NCBI RefSeq assembly: GCF_902459765.1
Contig: NZ_CABPSP010000021.1
Location: 42,464 to 106,463 of the forward strand
Reading direction: 5' to 3'
DNA from: Pandoraea anapnoica
GTDB lineage: Bacteria > Pseudomonadota > Gammaproteobacteria > Burkholderiales > Burkholderiaceae
DNA: 64,000 bases
Shown: piece after piece, positions 8,554 to 16,718 of the stretch
Layout: every line of letters begins with the position of its first letter
Numbering within the stretch: position 1 is the stretch's first letter
Program-made: the position numbers and the translations under genes
The notes under the pieces: generated by a model
The model's database searches: none
Told to the model about the DNA's origin: nothing
The model's input: the letters and a program-made list of their open reading frames with translations, nothing else

Positions 8554-9228
8554 ATGGTGCGGGGAGCCAAGGCGGCAAATGGGCGCGCGCCGATCATGCA
8601 TCAGCAATTGTCTGATCTGGTATTCGATCGTCTGCGCGAGTCGATCACCAAGGGCGAATACAAGCCTGGCGACCGGCTCGTCGAAGGACGGATCGCCGAG
8701 GAGCTCGATGTTTCTCGTGTCCCGGTGCGAGAGGCCTTGCGGGCGCTGGCCGTCGAGGGGCTGGTCGAGGTGCGCCCGAGGCACGGGGCGGTGGTCGCCT
8801 CGATCGATCCGGCATCTACACGTGAGCTCGTGCAGATTCGCGCCACGCTCGAAGGCCTCAACGCCCGGCTGGCGGCAGAGCGCCGTTCGCCGGAGCTTGT
8901 CCGGCGAATCGAGGCCGTACTGCAGGAAGGCAATGCGAAGGTCGCGGCGGGCGAAACCTCCGGGCTGCTGGAGTTGAACGCGCGCTTTCACGATCTTCTG
9001 TATGCCGCCGGCGCTAACGCAATGCTGGCCGATCTGATGCGCTCGCTACGTGATCGGACACGCATTGTTTTCGTCAAAACAGATGACGAGGAAGTTCGCG
9101 TTACGTGGGAAGAGCACGCCGCGATATTGCGCGCAGTGCAAACGGGCGACGCCGCTTTCGCGGCGTTGCTTGCCGAGCGCCACGTCACGCGCGCGGCGCA
9201 ATACTATCTCGACAACCTTCCGAAATGA
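8554..9228 (+). CDS. GntR family regulator, FCD (FadR) subfamily
   Basis: A 224-residue DNA-binding regulator. The N-terminal winged helix carries the GntR pattern (GDRLVEGRIAEELDVSRVPV then REALRALAVEGLVE), and the C-terminal FCD all-helical ligand domain holds the expected metal/ligand residues in LNARFHDLLYAA and EEHAAILRA, followed by a His in RHVTRAAQYYL. AGGGGAG precedes ATG 8554; the open frame extends to 8464 but without a ribosome site. FCD regulators usually sense the pathway substrate or an organic acid and act as repressors. Candidate operators are at 2619 and 8486. It closes the oxygenase cluster and converges on the next gene. Confidence 0.88.
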   Translation: MVRGAKAANGRAPIMHQQLSDLVFDRLRESITKGEYKPGDRLVEGRIAEELDVSRVPVREALRALAVEGLVEVRPRHGAVVASIDPASTRELVQIRATLEGLNARLAAERRSPELVRRIEAVLQEGNAKVAAGETSGLLELNARFHDLLYAAGANAMLADLMRSLRDRTRIVFVKTDDEEVRVTWEEHAAILRAVQTGDAAFAALLAERHVTRAAQYYLDNLPK

Positions 9229-9277
9229 GTGCAGTCGCGCAGCGTTAAGATGCGCGGCGCGCCATTGCCCATTGCCG

Positions 9278-10216
9278 CTACTTCGCGCTTGCCTGCGCAG
9301 GCGCATTCTCCAGCGCCGTGGCGAGCGTGTCGACGTTGTGACGAAGCATGCCGAGATAAGTCGATGCCGGGCCGCCCGGGGCCGACAGCGCTTCTGCATA
9401 TAGTTCACCGCCGGGCTTCACGTTGGTTGCCTTAGCGACTAGTTCAACAAGGCGTGGATTGTTCGAGTTCTCGACGAAATAGGCCGATACACGCTCCTTG
9501 CGAATCTGATCGATCAGCGCGGCGATGTGCTTGGCAGACGGTTCGTCGGCCGTTGAGATGCTCATCGGCGAGAGGAACGTGATGCCATACGCGTCGCCGA
9601 GATAGCCAAACGCCGCGTGCGACGAGATCACCACGCGTTGTGCATCGGGAATCTTGCCCAAGCGCTGGCGCGCGTCGGCGTCGATGGCCTTGAGCGCAGT
9701 GATGTAGCGTGCCGCATTGGCTTCGTACTCGGCGCGGCCGGCCGGATCTCTCGCTTCCAGGGCGTCCTTGATGTGGCCCACATAGATGACCGCATTCATT
9801 GGATTGTTCCATGTGTGCGGATCGTCGCCCGCCACGCCTTTGCGAACACGGGTTCGCAACTTCACCCCCTCCGAAACTGTCACGACCGGCCCGGTGTAGC
9901 CGGACGCCGCAATCAGGCGAGGCAAATATCCCTCGAAGCCCGCGACACCGTGCACAAACACGACGTCCGCCTTACGCACTTCGGCGACGTCCGCCGGCGT
10001 GGGTTCGAAGTGATGGGCGTCACGATTACGTGGAATCAGCGAGGTGACGTCGATGCGATCGCCGCCCACGTTTTGTACGATGTCGGCGAGTACCGAGAAC
10101 GAGGCCACGACGTTTAACTTCTCCTGCGCCGCGTACGACGAAATGGGTGCGGTGAGTCCGACGAGAACCACCAGCCCTGCCATCAGCCGCCATGCGGCAA
10201 CCCTACCAAAACGCAT
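9278..10216 (-). CDS. Zinc/manganese ABC transporter substrate-binding protein (ZnuA-type)
   Basis: A 312-residue periplasmic binding protein of the cluster A-I (ZnuA/AdcA/PsaA) family. A signal peptide is plain (MRFGRVAAWRLMAGLVVLVG to cleavage near SYAAQ). Metal ligands expected in the family are seen: His in DAHHFEPTPAD, His in DDPHTWNNP, His in SSHAAFGYL and an acidic residue in STADEPSAK. There is no long His-rich loop, so manganese or zinc is possible. Start ATG 10216 follows GGAGG on the minus strand; a longer frame to 10384 has no ribosome site. No permease or ATPase gene is adjacent, so it must work with subunits encoded elsewhere. A 17-bp dyad at 10292 may bring metal-dependent control. 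Confidence 0.88.
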   Translation of the reverse strand: MRFGRVAAWRLMAGLVVLVGLTAPISSYAAQEKLNVVASFSVLADIVQNVGGDRIDVTSLIPRNRDAHHFEPTPADVAEVRKADVVFVHGVAGFEGYLPRLIAASGYTGPVVTVSEGVKLRTRVRKGVAGDDPHTWNNPMNAVIYVGHIKDALEARDPAGRAEYEANAARYITALKAIDADARQRLGKIPDAQRVVISSHAAFGYLGDAYGITFLSPMSISTADEPSAKHIAALIDQIRKERVSAYFVENSNNPRLVELVAKATNVKPGGELYAEALSAPGGPASTYLGMLRHNVDTLATALENAPAQASAK

Positions 10217-10291
10217 TTCAACTTCCTCCGGGAAAGACACCGCGACATTCGTCGGTCGTGACGGGACGGCGCAATATCGACATGATCTTAA

Positions 10292-10308
10292 ATGCAACTG
10301 AGTTGCAT
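10292..10308. promoter_or_regulatory. 17-bp dyad ATGCAACT-G-AGTTGCAT upstream of the metal-binding SBP
   Basis: Perfect inverted repeat apart from its central base, 76 bases before the SBP start on the minus strand. Read on that strand, its TTGCAT half could serve as part of a -35 box. Its place in front of a zinc-type SBP gene suggests a Zur-like or other Fur-family operator; this is inference from position and symmetry only. Confidence 0.45.
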
Positions 10309-10411
10309 ATTGTTCCATAGAGGATCTGTCAAATGCAAACCAGAAGTTCCCGAAGGTATGGCGATCTGCTGAAGACCGGCGCAACCGTCATGCCGCCCAA
10401 CGGCGCGGAGC

Positions 10412-10678
10412 GTGTCGACGGTGCTGACGCAATTTGCGCGCCTCCGTCCTTGCCTCGAGATCACGTTGTTTTCGTCTGACGCAGGCGTCGAAAACATGCT
10501 CGACGGCTGTGACGTCGTGCCGAGTTTTGGCTTGCCGGGCGATGAGGGCATGGTCGCCCGCAAAGTTGCATCGTCGGACGTCGAGGTCACCGGCACGCTG
10601 GGCAGTGCCGATGGGGCGATGTTGCGCGCGGTTGAGCGCGGTCAGCCTCGAGTCATGGTCATTTCTTCCGTCGTTTGA
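10412..10678 (+). pseudogene. Decayed LysR-type regulator fragment (effector domain)
   Basis: The frame reads LTQFARLRPCLEITLFSSD, then GCDVVPSFGLPGDEGMVARK, then VASSDVEVTGT. This resembles the LysR effector-domain pattern of a repeat of type LTEFAxLHPxLEI, DGYDVVLRFG and MVARKLAxSxxVVTGT. No helix-turn-helix is found upstream and the frame stops at 10678 after about 88 residues, with an apparent internal deletion after VTGT. No credible start or ribosome site is present. I read it as a remnant of a lysR gene. The surrounding 10217-10887 gap contains nothing else that looks like a gene. Confidence is limited because the match is by eye. Confidence 0.4.
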
Positions 10679-10887
10679 AAGATTGGGCATACCGGCGCGA
10701 TAGCGCGTTGCGGGCGAGGCCTATCGAGCGATGCGTCCGACCCGTTGCACGCCAATGCTAGCGGCCTGATTTCCGCGGACTTTTTCGCTTTCGGCAACGG
10801 ATGAACCGGTCAACCGGACGCCTGACCGTCCGCCCGGCACGCGGTTTGCTCCTTCATCAGTCTTTTGCCTGACGAAGGGGGACGCAT

Positions 10888-11979
10888 TTGCCGATGACCA
10901 CGCTGACATCACTGAGAGCTTTCGAAGGGATAGCGCCTGCCGACTGGGCGTTCGCTGCGGTTGCCATGGTGCTGAGCTATGGGATTCTGACGGGCGTGCT
11001 GCGTCTCGCGCTCGGACGCTTCGGGGCATTGTCGAGGCGTCTGCAATCGCAGGCGGCCGGGATGTTTGCCGAGGTGCTGGGCGCAACGCGGCATTTCGTG
11101 CTGCTCTTCGCGGCACTGCTCATCGGCCTGAAGATGCTGGACCTCGGCGACAAATGGGATACCGCTATCCTCCACGGCTGGACGGTGTTGTTCTGTCTGC
11201 AACTCGCGCTCTGGGTCAATCGCGCGGTGGGTGTCTGGTCCACGCGACGCATGCAGCATCGCGCGACGGTGCCTGACAACCCCGTCATCGTCACCATGAC
11301 GGCATGGACGCTGCGCGTGCTCGCGTGGGCCGTGTTGCTGCTGGCCATGCTCGCGAACTTCGGTGTGAACATCACGGCCTTCGTAGCCAGTCTCGGGATC
11401 GGCGGTGTGGCCGTCGCGCTCGCGGTGCAGAACGTGCTGAGCGATCTGTTTGCGTCGCTCGCCATCGGGCTGGATAAGCCCTTCGAAGTCGGTGACTTCA
11501 TCGTGTTTGGCGATGTGGCGGGGACCATCGAGCGGATCGGCCTCAAGACCACGCGCATCCGAAGCCTTAGCGGTGAGGAAATCGTGTGCGGCAACACCGA
11601 GTTGCTCAAGAACACGCTGCACAACTACAAACGCATGTCCGAGCGGCGCATCGTCTTCACGTTCAGCGTGACGTACCACACAGTGCCCGACAAGCTCGCC
11701 AGAGTGCCGACAATGGTCAGGCAGGCCGTGGAAGCCTCCGGCGAGACGCGCTTCGACCGCGCTCACTTCAAGCAATTCGGCGCGAGTTCGCTCGACTTCG
11801 AGGTCGTCTATTTTGTGCTCAGTCCAGACTACAACCTCTATATGGATTTGCAGCAGGGCATCAATCTGGCGCTGATGCGCGCGTTCCTGGAGGAGGACAT
11901 TCGCTTCGCAATACCGGCTAGCGTCCAGTATTTCGCGCAGGCACCGGAACCGCCCGAGGTTGCGCCGACCACACACTAA
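10888..11979 (+). CDS. MscS family mechanosensitive channel
   Basis: A 363-residue small-conductance mechanosensitive channel protein, predicted to release solutes on hypo-osmotic shock. There are about four N-terminal hydrophobic helices, then the pore-lining TM3 region with Gly/Ala spacing (FVASLGIGGVAVALAVQNVL), and the MscS beta domain (DKPFEVGDFIVFGDVAGTIE, the classic KPFxVGD motif), followed by a C-terminal alpha/beta domain. AAGGGGG precedes TTG 10888 by seven bases; ATG 10894 is an alternative start giving two residues less. It stands alone between the LysR remnant and the basic-tail protein gene. Confidence 0.88.
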   Translation: MPMTTLTSLRAFEGIAPADWAFAAVAMVLSYGILTGVLRLALGRFGALSRRLQSQAAGMFAEVLGATRHFVLLFAALLIGLKMLDLGDKWDTAILHGWTVLFCLQLALWVNRAVGVWSTRRMQHRATVPDNPVIVTMTAWTLRVLAWAVLLLAMLANFGVNITAFVASLGIGGVAVALAVQNVLSDLFASLAIGLDKPFEVGDFIVFGDVAGTIERIGLKTTRIRSLSGEEIVCGNTELLKNTLHNYKRMSERRIVFTFSVTYHTVPDKLARVPTMVRQAVEASGETRFDRAHFKQFGASSLDFEVVYFVLSPDYNLYMDLQQGINLALMRAFLEEDIRFAIPASVQYFAQAPEPPEVAPTTH

Positions 11980-12110
11980 AGGGCCTCGAAGCCGCATGCC
12001 TGCTGGCACGGAGATTGCGGCGTGGTAGGATCAAGCGCATCCACGTGATTCAGATCGTGGCTTCGATCCAATCCGGGCTCGCCGCGCGGCGGGAACATCA
12101 GGAGGCCAGT

Positions 12111-12647
12111 ATGTCTGCAGAGCAGAAGACGTCGCATCGCGGGTTCACCATCATCACCGTTCTCGAACGCCTCTCGAAGGGTCGCGCGCGGCTCTCGGCG
12201 AAGGTGCTCGCCAGCGACGAAGATCACAAGCGGCGTCTTGGCGGAAAGAAACTGTTGCAGGCCAAGCGCTGGTTCGATCACTTTGCCGACGATCTGGCCG
12301 CCCCCGTCATCGCTGGCCTTAAACACACCATCGATCTTGAGCTAGCTGCCGCTGCAAAGGCGGCACCGAAGGCTGCCGCGAAGCCTGCAAAACCGGCTAA
12401 GCCGGTGAAGGCCGCCAAGGCAGAGAAGGTGGCAGAGAAGAGCGGACCAAAGTCGGCCAAACCGGCTAAGACAGCGAAGGCAGACACCTCGAAAGCCAAA
12501 GCGCCCGCAAAATCGGCCGTCGCAGCGAAGCCTGTGAATGGTGCCGCAACGGTGGCGAACGGTGTCGCGAAGCCGGTGGTCGGCGGGGTTGCGGCAGCGG
12601 CGCGTAAGCGTGTGGCGAAGGCGGCATCCAAAGCCCCCGCTCGTTAA
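12111..12647 (+). CDS. Basic protein with histone-H1-like Lys/Ala/Pro tail
   Basis: 178 residues in two parts. Residues 1-80 are an ordinary folded region of unknown type (TIITVLERLSKGRARLSAKV then KLLQAKRWFDHFADDL). From about residue 83 to the end is low complexity, rich in Ala, Lys and Pro, with AKPAKPAKPVKAAK-type repeats as in bacterial H1-like proteins (AlgP/HctB type), which bind DNA or RNA non-specifically. AGGAGG precedes ATG 12111; upstream in-frame codons lack a ribosome site. A strong terminator follows at 12681. A nucleoid or RNA-binding role is plausible from composition only. Confidence 0.7.
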   Translation: MSAEQKTSHRGFTIITVLERLSKGRARLSAKVLASDEDHKRRLGGKKLLQAKRWFDHFADDLAAPVIAGLKHTIDLELAAAAKAAPKAAAKPAKPAKPVKAAKAEKVAEKSGPKSAKPAKTAKADTSKAKAPAKSAVAAKPVNGAATVANGVAKPVVGGVAAAARKRVAKAASKAPAR

Positions 12648-12680
12648 ATTCGCGCCGCACGCGCGGCGAAAGCGATACCG

Positions 12681-12716
12681 AAAACGGCGCATGCCTACGG
12701 GCGATGCGCCGTTTTT
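12681..12716 (+). terminator. Rho-independent terminator
   Basis: A 12-bp perfect stem (AAAACGGCGCAT and its complement) with an 11-base loop and a T-run, 34 bases after the basic-tail gene. Confidence 0.9.
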
Positions 12717-12938
12717 CATTGCATCGTTGAATCGCGGTTCTGTGCGGGCGGCGTTGAAATAGTCGAGGCGCCTTGCCGCGCGACCTCGACATCGCCGGAC
12801 CATGATGTGACTTATCACGGGGTCCGAAATCTTTGCTGCACACGTCGCATATGTCCGATATTTCATGTGTTGCAATTGCACCACTTGCGTGCGAATTATG
12901 TCGCTAGCGTGTCAGAATGCACCCGCTTACAAACGACC

Positions 12939-12972
12939 CGCGGTGCTTTTCCTTCATATGGAAAGCACCGCG
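12939..12972. promoter_or_regulatory. Long hairpin in the porin upstream region
   Basis: CGCGGTGCTTTTCC pairs with GGAAAGCACCGCG around a loop of about seven bases (TTCATAT), with one bulged T. No T-run follows, so it is not an ordinary terminator. It is 135 bases before the porin start in a gene-free stretch (12717-13106) that otherwise shows only AT-rich sequence next to the porin. It could be part of the mRNA leader or a protein-binding dyad. Confidence 0.4.
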
Positions 12973-13106
12973 TGTCATTTGGTAAGTACTCCATTGCATA
13001 TGCGGTTGCAGCATCCTCGTCGCACAGATCGAGGCAGCCGACATTGACAGTGGACACCCGCATCGGCGGGCAAAAAAATATAAGACCACTATCAAAGAGG
13101 ATAAAG

Positions 13107-14288
13107 ATGAAGCGCTTCCAACTCACGGCCCTGGCTGCTGCCAGTTTCGCCGTTGCCGCTCCGGCAATGGCCCAGAGCAGCACGAACGTCACGCTGTATG
13201 GTGTGATCGACGCGGGCGTTGCTTACGTCAACAACGTCGCCACCGGTCTGAACGCCAAGGGTGCACACAACTTCCAGGCCGTGAGCGGCATTGGTCAGGG
13301 TAACCGTTGGGGCCTGAAGGGCACGGAAGATCTGGGCAGCGGTCTGAAGGCCGTGTTCGTGCTGGAGAACGGCTTTAACCTGATGAACGGCACGATGCTG
13401 CAAAACAGCCGCATGTTCGGTCGTCAGGCGTATGTGGGTCTGCAAAGCGCACAGGCAGGCACGGTCTCGATCGGTCGTCAGTACGACTCCGTGGTCGACT
13501 TCGTGAGCCCGATCACGTCGGCCAAGCAGTGGGCCACGCAATATGGCGCGCACATCGGCGACATCGACAACCTGTACAACTCGTTCCGCGTCAGCAACTC
13601 GATCAAGTACACGAGCGCGAACTACAGTGGCTTCTCGTTCGGCGCTTTGTACGGCTTCAGCAACCAGCCGAATACCGGCGGCGGCACGGGCTTCTCGAAC
13701 AACAATGCGTTTAGCATCGGCGCTGGCTACGCTAATGGTCCGCTGACAGCAGCCGTCGGCTACATGCATCTGTCCAGCCCGGGCACGACCAACGCCAACG
13801 GTGCGGTCTCGAACGATTATTCGAGCGCCACGGACATCTTCTACACGAGCGCCGTCGACAAGCACGACATCGCTGCTGCGGGTGTTTCGTACGCGATCCA
13901 GGCAGCAACGGTCGGCTTCGTGTACAGCTACGCCAAGGTGAACTACGTCAATCAGTCATCGATTCGCGTGAACACCTTCGAACTGAACGGCAAGTACCAG
14001 TTCACGCCGCGTCTGCTGGCGGGGCTGGCCTTCGTGTATAGCGATGGCAGCGTGAGTGGCGCGACGGCTCTGTCGGGCATCAGCAAGGGCACGAAGCCGC
14101 GCTGGTTCCAGGTCAACGCCGGCACGACCTACTCGTTCAGCAAGCGCACCGAGACGTACCTGAACGGCGTGTACCAACGCGCTACGGGTGACGCTGTTGT
14201 CGCCGCGATCGACAACGTGGGTGGCCCGACGGGCACCGGCGCGCAGTCGCAGATCGCCGTGATCGCAGGCGTGCGTCACAAGTTCTAA
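13107..14288 (+). CDS. Gram-negative general porin (Burkholderia OmpC/Opc type)
   Basis: A 393-residue outer-membrane trimeric porin of the betaproteobacterial family. It has a signal peptide (MKRFQLTALAAASFAVAAP, cleavage after AMA), the mature start QSSTNVTLYGVIDAGV, the RWGLKGTEDLGSGLKAVFVL segment near residue 75 that begins the constriction loop region, and a C-terminal HKF ending in Phe as needed for BAM recognition. AAGAGG before ATG 13107 decides the start; an open frame to 12807 is only leader. Alternating hydrophobic strands run the whole length. It forms a passive channel for small hydrophilic solutes. Confidence 0.93.
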   Translation: MKRFQLTALAAASFAVAAPAMAQSSTNVTLYGVIDAGVAYVNNVATGLNAKGAHNFQAVSGIGQGNRWGLKGTEDLGSGLKAVFVLENGFNLMNGTMLQNSRMFGRQAYVGLQSAQAGTVSIGRQYDSVVDFVSPITSAKQWATQYGAHIGDIDNLYNSFRVSNSIKYTSANYSGFSFGALYGFSNQPNTGGGTGFSNNNAFSIGAGYANGPLTAAVGYMHLSSPGTTNANGAVSNDYSSATDIFYTSAVDKHDIAAAGVSYAIQAATVGFVYSYAKVNYVNQSSIRVNTFELNGKYQFTPRLLAGLAFVYSDGSVSGATALSGISKGTKPRWFQVNAGTTYSFSKRTETYLNGVYQRATGDAVVAAIDNVGGPTGTGAQSQIAVIAGVRHKF

Positions 14289-14382
14289 GCAGGTTTTGCT
14301 CCGATTCGGGCGGCGTTCTGCGCTGTACGGCAGAGCAAACCTGACTGGTGGGGGCGGGCGTCGGATGCCGTCTGCTGCCGGT

Positions 14383-14416
14383 GGCGGGCTCCTCCAGCGT
14401 GCTGGCGGAGCCCGCC
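14383..14416 (+). terminator. GC-rich stem-loop after the porin
   Basis: GGCGGGCTCC pairs perfectly with GGAGCCCGCC across a 14-base loop, about 95 bases after the porin stop. It lacks a T-run, so it may stabilise the 3' end or help termination rather than end transcription alone. Confidence 0.4.
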
Positions 14417-14462
14417 GTACATGGCGGGACGTCAAAACGTGTGCATTTGGCGTCCATTCTGT

Positions 14463-14775
14463 GTATAATCACGACCTTGTCCAAATTATGGGCATTGCGG
14501 GAAGTGGCGCTCACTGACGAACGATGGGCATGCCGCTTCGCCATCAATCAACCGTTCAGCCAGTCTGGAAGGCGCGATACAAAGTATCGATTGCCAATCG
14601 GGAGATCGCAGAGGAGGTGAGTCGCGGTCCCGCCGGATGTGGTGTAGTGCAGTCCGTAGCAAGTCCGTTCGTCGCGCCTGGCAGGAGGAGTCTCCGGCAG
14701 GGCGGGGAATGGTGTCTTTGCGCGGTAAATCAAATTTACGGCTCTTCGGGGCCGATACATTATTCGAGATATTGC
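14463..14775 (+). promoter_or_regulatory. rpsU promoter -10 (TATAAT) and long structured leader
   Basis: A consensus TATAAT at 14463-14468 is about 300 bases ahead of the rpsU start, with no gene between. The end of this leader holds GTAAAT-CAA-ATTTAC (14725-14739) directly followed by CGGCTC-TTCG-GGGCCG (14739-14754), a UUCG-capped hairpin. The 21 bases between this hairpin and ATG 14776 show no clear Shine-Dalgarno. This suggests translational control of S21; the -35 box is not clear. Confidence 0.45.
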
Positions 14776-14988
14776 ATGACCAAGATCGTTATCAAAGACG
14801 GTGAACCCGTTGAAGTTGCACTGCGTCGTTTCCGCCGCGCTATCGACGGCACGGGCCTGATCAAGGAAGTCAAGGCACGCGCTGCTTACGAAAAGCCGAC
14901 GGCTGAACGCAAGCGCAAGAAGGCCGCTGCTGTGGCCCGTCTGCGTAAGCGTCTGCGCAGCCAGACCCTGAAGAAGAAGATGTACTAA
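14776..14988 (+). CDS. rpsU: 30S ribosomal protein S21
   Basis: A small basic protein of exactly the usual 70 residues, beginning [20 protein letters not shown] and ending [14 protein letters not shown]21 binds the 30S platform near the anti-Shine-Dalgarno end of 16S rRNA and is needed for initiation on many messages. The start lacks an evident Shine-Dalgarno, and a UUCG hairpin lies just upstream. The usual neighbours of the main rpsU locus (dnaG, rpoD, yqeY) are absent here, so this may be one of several S21 copies, as occurs in Burkholderiaceae. Terminator follows at 15031. Confidence 0.97.
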   Translation: MTKIVIKDGEPVEVALRRFRRAIDGTGLIKEVKARAAYEKPTAERKRKKAAAVARLRKRLRSQTLKKKMY

Positions 14989-15030
14989 GCACGCTGTTGC
15001 GCCGTTCAGGTGCAATGCAGTGCGAAGTCG

Positions 15031-15058
15031 AAAAACCCGCCACATGGCGGGTTTTTTT
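15031..15058 (+). terminator. Rho-independent terminator of rpsU
   Basis: AAAAACCCGCCA pairs with TGGCGGGTTTTT with a short loop and a run of seven T, 42 bases after the stop. Confidence 0.93.
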
Positions 15059-15151
15059 ATGGGCGGGCGAAGCGAGCCGGTTTGCTACACTCCTGTGCAT
15101 CGCAAATGGCCGCCTCGTGCCGCGAACATCCCTCATTCCCCACAAAAGCTG

Positions 15152-15625
15152 ATGAAAACGTTGACCTTTGCCGCGCTCGACGCGCTGACCGAACAAGCCA
15201 CGCAATCGCCCCGTGCGCGCATGAATCAGAACCTGCATGAGTCGCTCGACGATTCGATCCAGCGTCTGGCGATTGCGATGGAGCCGTCGACGTACATTCG
15301 TCCGCATCTGCATCACCATACGTGGGAGTTGCTGACGGCGCTGCGCGGTCGCTTTGTCGTGTTGACGTTCGACGCGGCCGGCGTCGTGATCGACCGCAAG
15401 GTGCTCGGCGAGGACACGAGCGTGATCGAAAGCCCGGTCAAGACACACCACACGGTGCTGTCGCTTGATCCGGGGGCGGTGATCTTCGAGGTGAAGCACG
15501 GCCCGTATCGTCCGTTCGTCGAAGCGGATTACGCTGACTGGTCGGCGCCGGCAGATACGCCGGAAGCCGCAGCGTTCATGGAGTGGGTCAAGACGGCGCA
15601 GATCGGCGACCGCTGGGCGGCTTAA
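15152..15625 (+). CDS. WbuC family cupin-fold metalloprotein
   Basis: A 157-residue single-domain cupin. The metal-binding HxH motif appears as RPHLHHHTWE, with a conserved Glu, and a second His pair in THHTVLSLDPGAVIFEVKHGPY. This pattern fits the WbuC family, first named from O-antigen clusters; the reaction is not established. ATG 15152 is the first sensible start after the rpsU terminator; there is no strong ribosome site. It is the only gene on this strand in the small gap between rpsU and the GT9-like gene, which runs toward it. Sugar modification is a guess from the family name only. Confidence 0.75.
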   Translation: MKTLTFAALDALTEQATQSPRARMNQNLHESLDDSIQRLAIAMEPSTYIRPHLHHHTWELLTALRGRFVVLTFDAAGVVIDRKVLGEDTSVIESPVKTHHTVLSLDPGAVIFEVKHGPYRPFVEADYADWSAPADTPEAAAFMEWVKTAQIGDRWAA

Positions 15626-15704
15626 TGACCGGTGCGTCCCATGACGCTTGTTGACGGCCAGGCGACGTGGCGCGTACAGACGGCCCCGTCGCCCCGTTGA
15701 CGAA

Positions 15705-16718
15705 TTAGCGGGTCCAGCCCTGAAACTCCGTGGCCATCGCGAGAAGCGCTTTCGCAGCGGTGTCCACCGTGCCGGGCCAGTCTTTCGAGACGGGCGGCGG
15801 GCGGAAATCGTCCATGTCGGTGCGATGACTCAGGCGCTCCGGGCTGAAGTGCGTGTCGTAACGATCGTCATGACGCGCTGACGCTGAAAGTGCCGTTCGC
15901 GGCGCACCCAGATACCAAACCGGCACCCCGAGGCCTTCTGCCAGATGGGCGTGTCCGGCATCCAGTGCGATCACCAGATCGAGATTGTCGATGAGCGATG
16001 CTTCATCGGCCATATCGTCGCAGTCCGTTCGCCAGTCGATCCAGTCGACCGATTCCGGCGGCAATGCATCGGATACTCCGTCTCCCTCCCGACCCAGCGG
16101 CACCCAGGAAACCCCCGGCACGCGTACCAGCGGTGCCAGCGACGTCAGGCGCGGGGCGCCCAGTGACGTTTCCGTCAGTCCCACGCTGCCGAGCGCATCC
16201 AGCCCGGCAAACCCCACGCAAAAACCGTGTTGTGCTGCAGCAGCCAGCCGGTCGCGCCAATGCCGTGCGGGGACGGCGGCGACGCGCAGGAACGGACGTC
16301 CGGCGTGCGCATGTGCGGCTTGTGGGCCGAGCGTGCGCGCGAGCGAGGAGAGTGAGCAGCGCAGATCCCAGTCCGAGACGTCGCGGGGCACACGCGAAAG
16401 CACGACGACGCGCTCTCCCATCGACCATTCGACCAGACGCCGCGTGGTCGCCGGGCCGACAAAGCCGACCTTGCCGAAGCGTGCCGACGCGACTTCCAGA
16501 TGCTTGAGTTGACTGATCAGATCGCTGTCGTGCTCGTTGGCGATGACCAAAAGATGTTGATGGAGCGTATCGCCTCCCCCGGTCCAGTTGGGCAGCGGGC
16601 AGTCCGGATGCGTGCTGAGCGCTGCCCCGACCTGGGCCCAGGCGTGAGCAATGGCGTCGGCGGCGCCGTCGGCGTTCGGTGTCGTAAGCGGGACGGCGCG
16701 CTGCGAAGGCTTCGTCAT
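15705..16718 (-). CDS. Glycosyltransferase family 9-like protein
   Basis: 337 residues. The C-terminal half carries the GT-B nucleotide-sugar pattern typical of ADP-heptosyltransferases and TPR-linked GT9-like proteins: IDNLDLVIALDAGHAHLAEG then LGVPVWYLGAP, where the Asp-x-x-x-x-His arrangement lies by the donor pocket. The N-terminal half is weakly conserved, and no TPR repeats are seen. Start ATG 16718; the open frame to 16793 adds only basic residues and no ribosome site. It stands alone, with no LPS or flagellar glycosylation genes near it, so the acceptor cannot be guessed. Confidence 0.65.
   Translation of the reverse strand: MTKPSQRAVPLTTPNADGAADAIAHAWAQVGAALSTHPDCPLPNWTGGGDTLHQHLLVIANEHDSDLISQLKHLEVASARFGKVGFVGPATTRRLVEWSMGERVVVLSRVPRDVSDWDLRCSLSSLARTLGPQAAHAHAGRPFLRVAAVPARHWRDRLAAAAQHGFCVGFAGLDALGSVGLTETSLGAPRLTSLAPLVRVPGVSWVPLGREGDGVSDALPPESVDWIDWRTDCDDMADEASLIDNLDLVIALDAGHAHLAEGLGVPVWYLGAPRTALSASARHDDRYDTHFSPERLSHRTDMDDFRPPPVSKDWPGTVDTAAKALLAMATEFQGWTR

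Noticed and set aside
14452-14463. TTGGCG at 14447 as the -35 of rpsU
   Set aside because: Only ten bases separate it from TATAAT, too short for a sigma-70 promoter.
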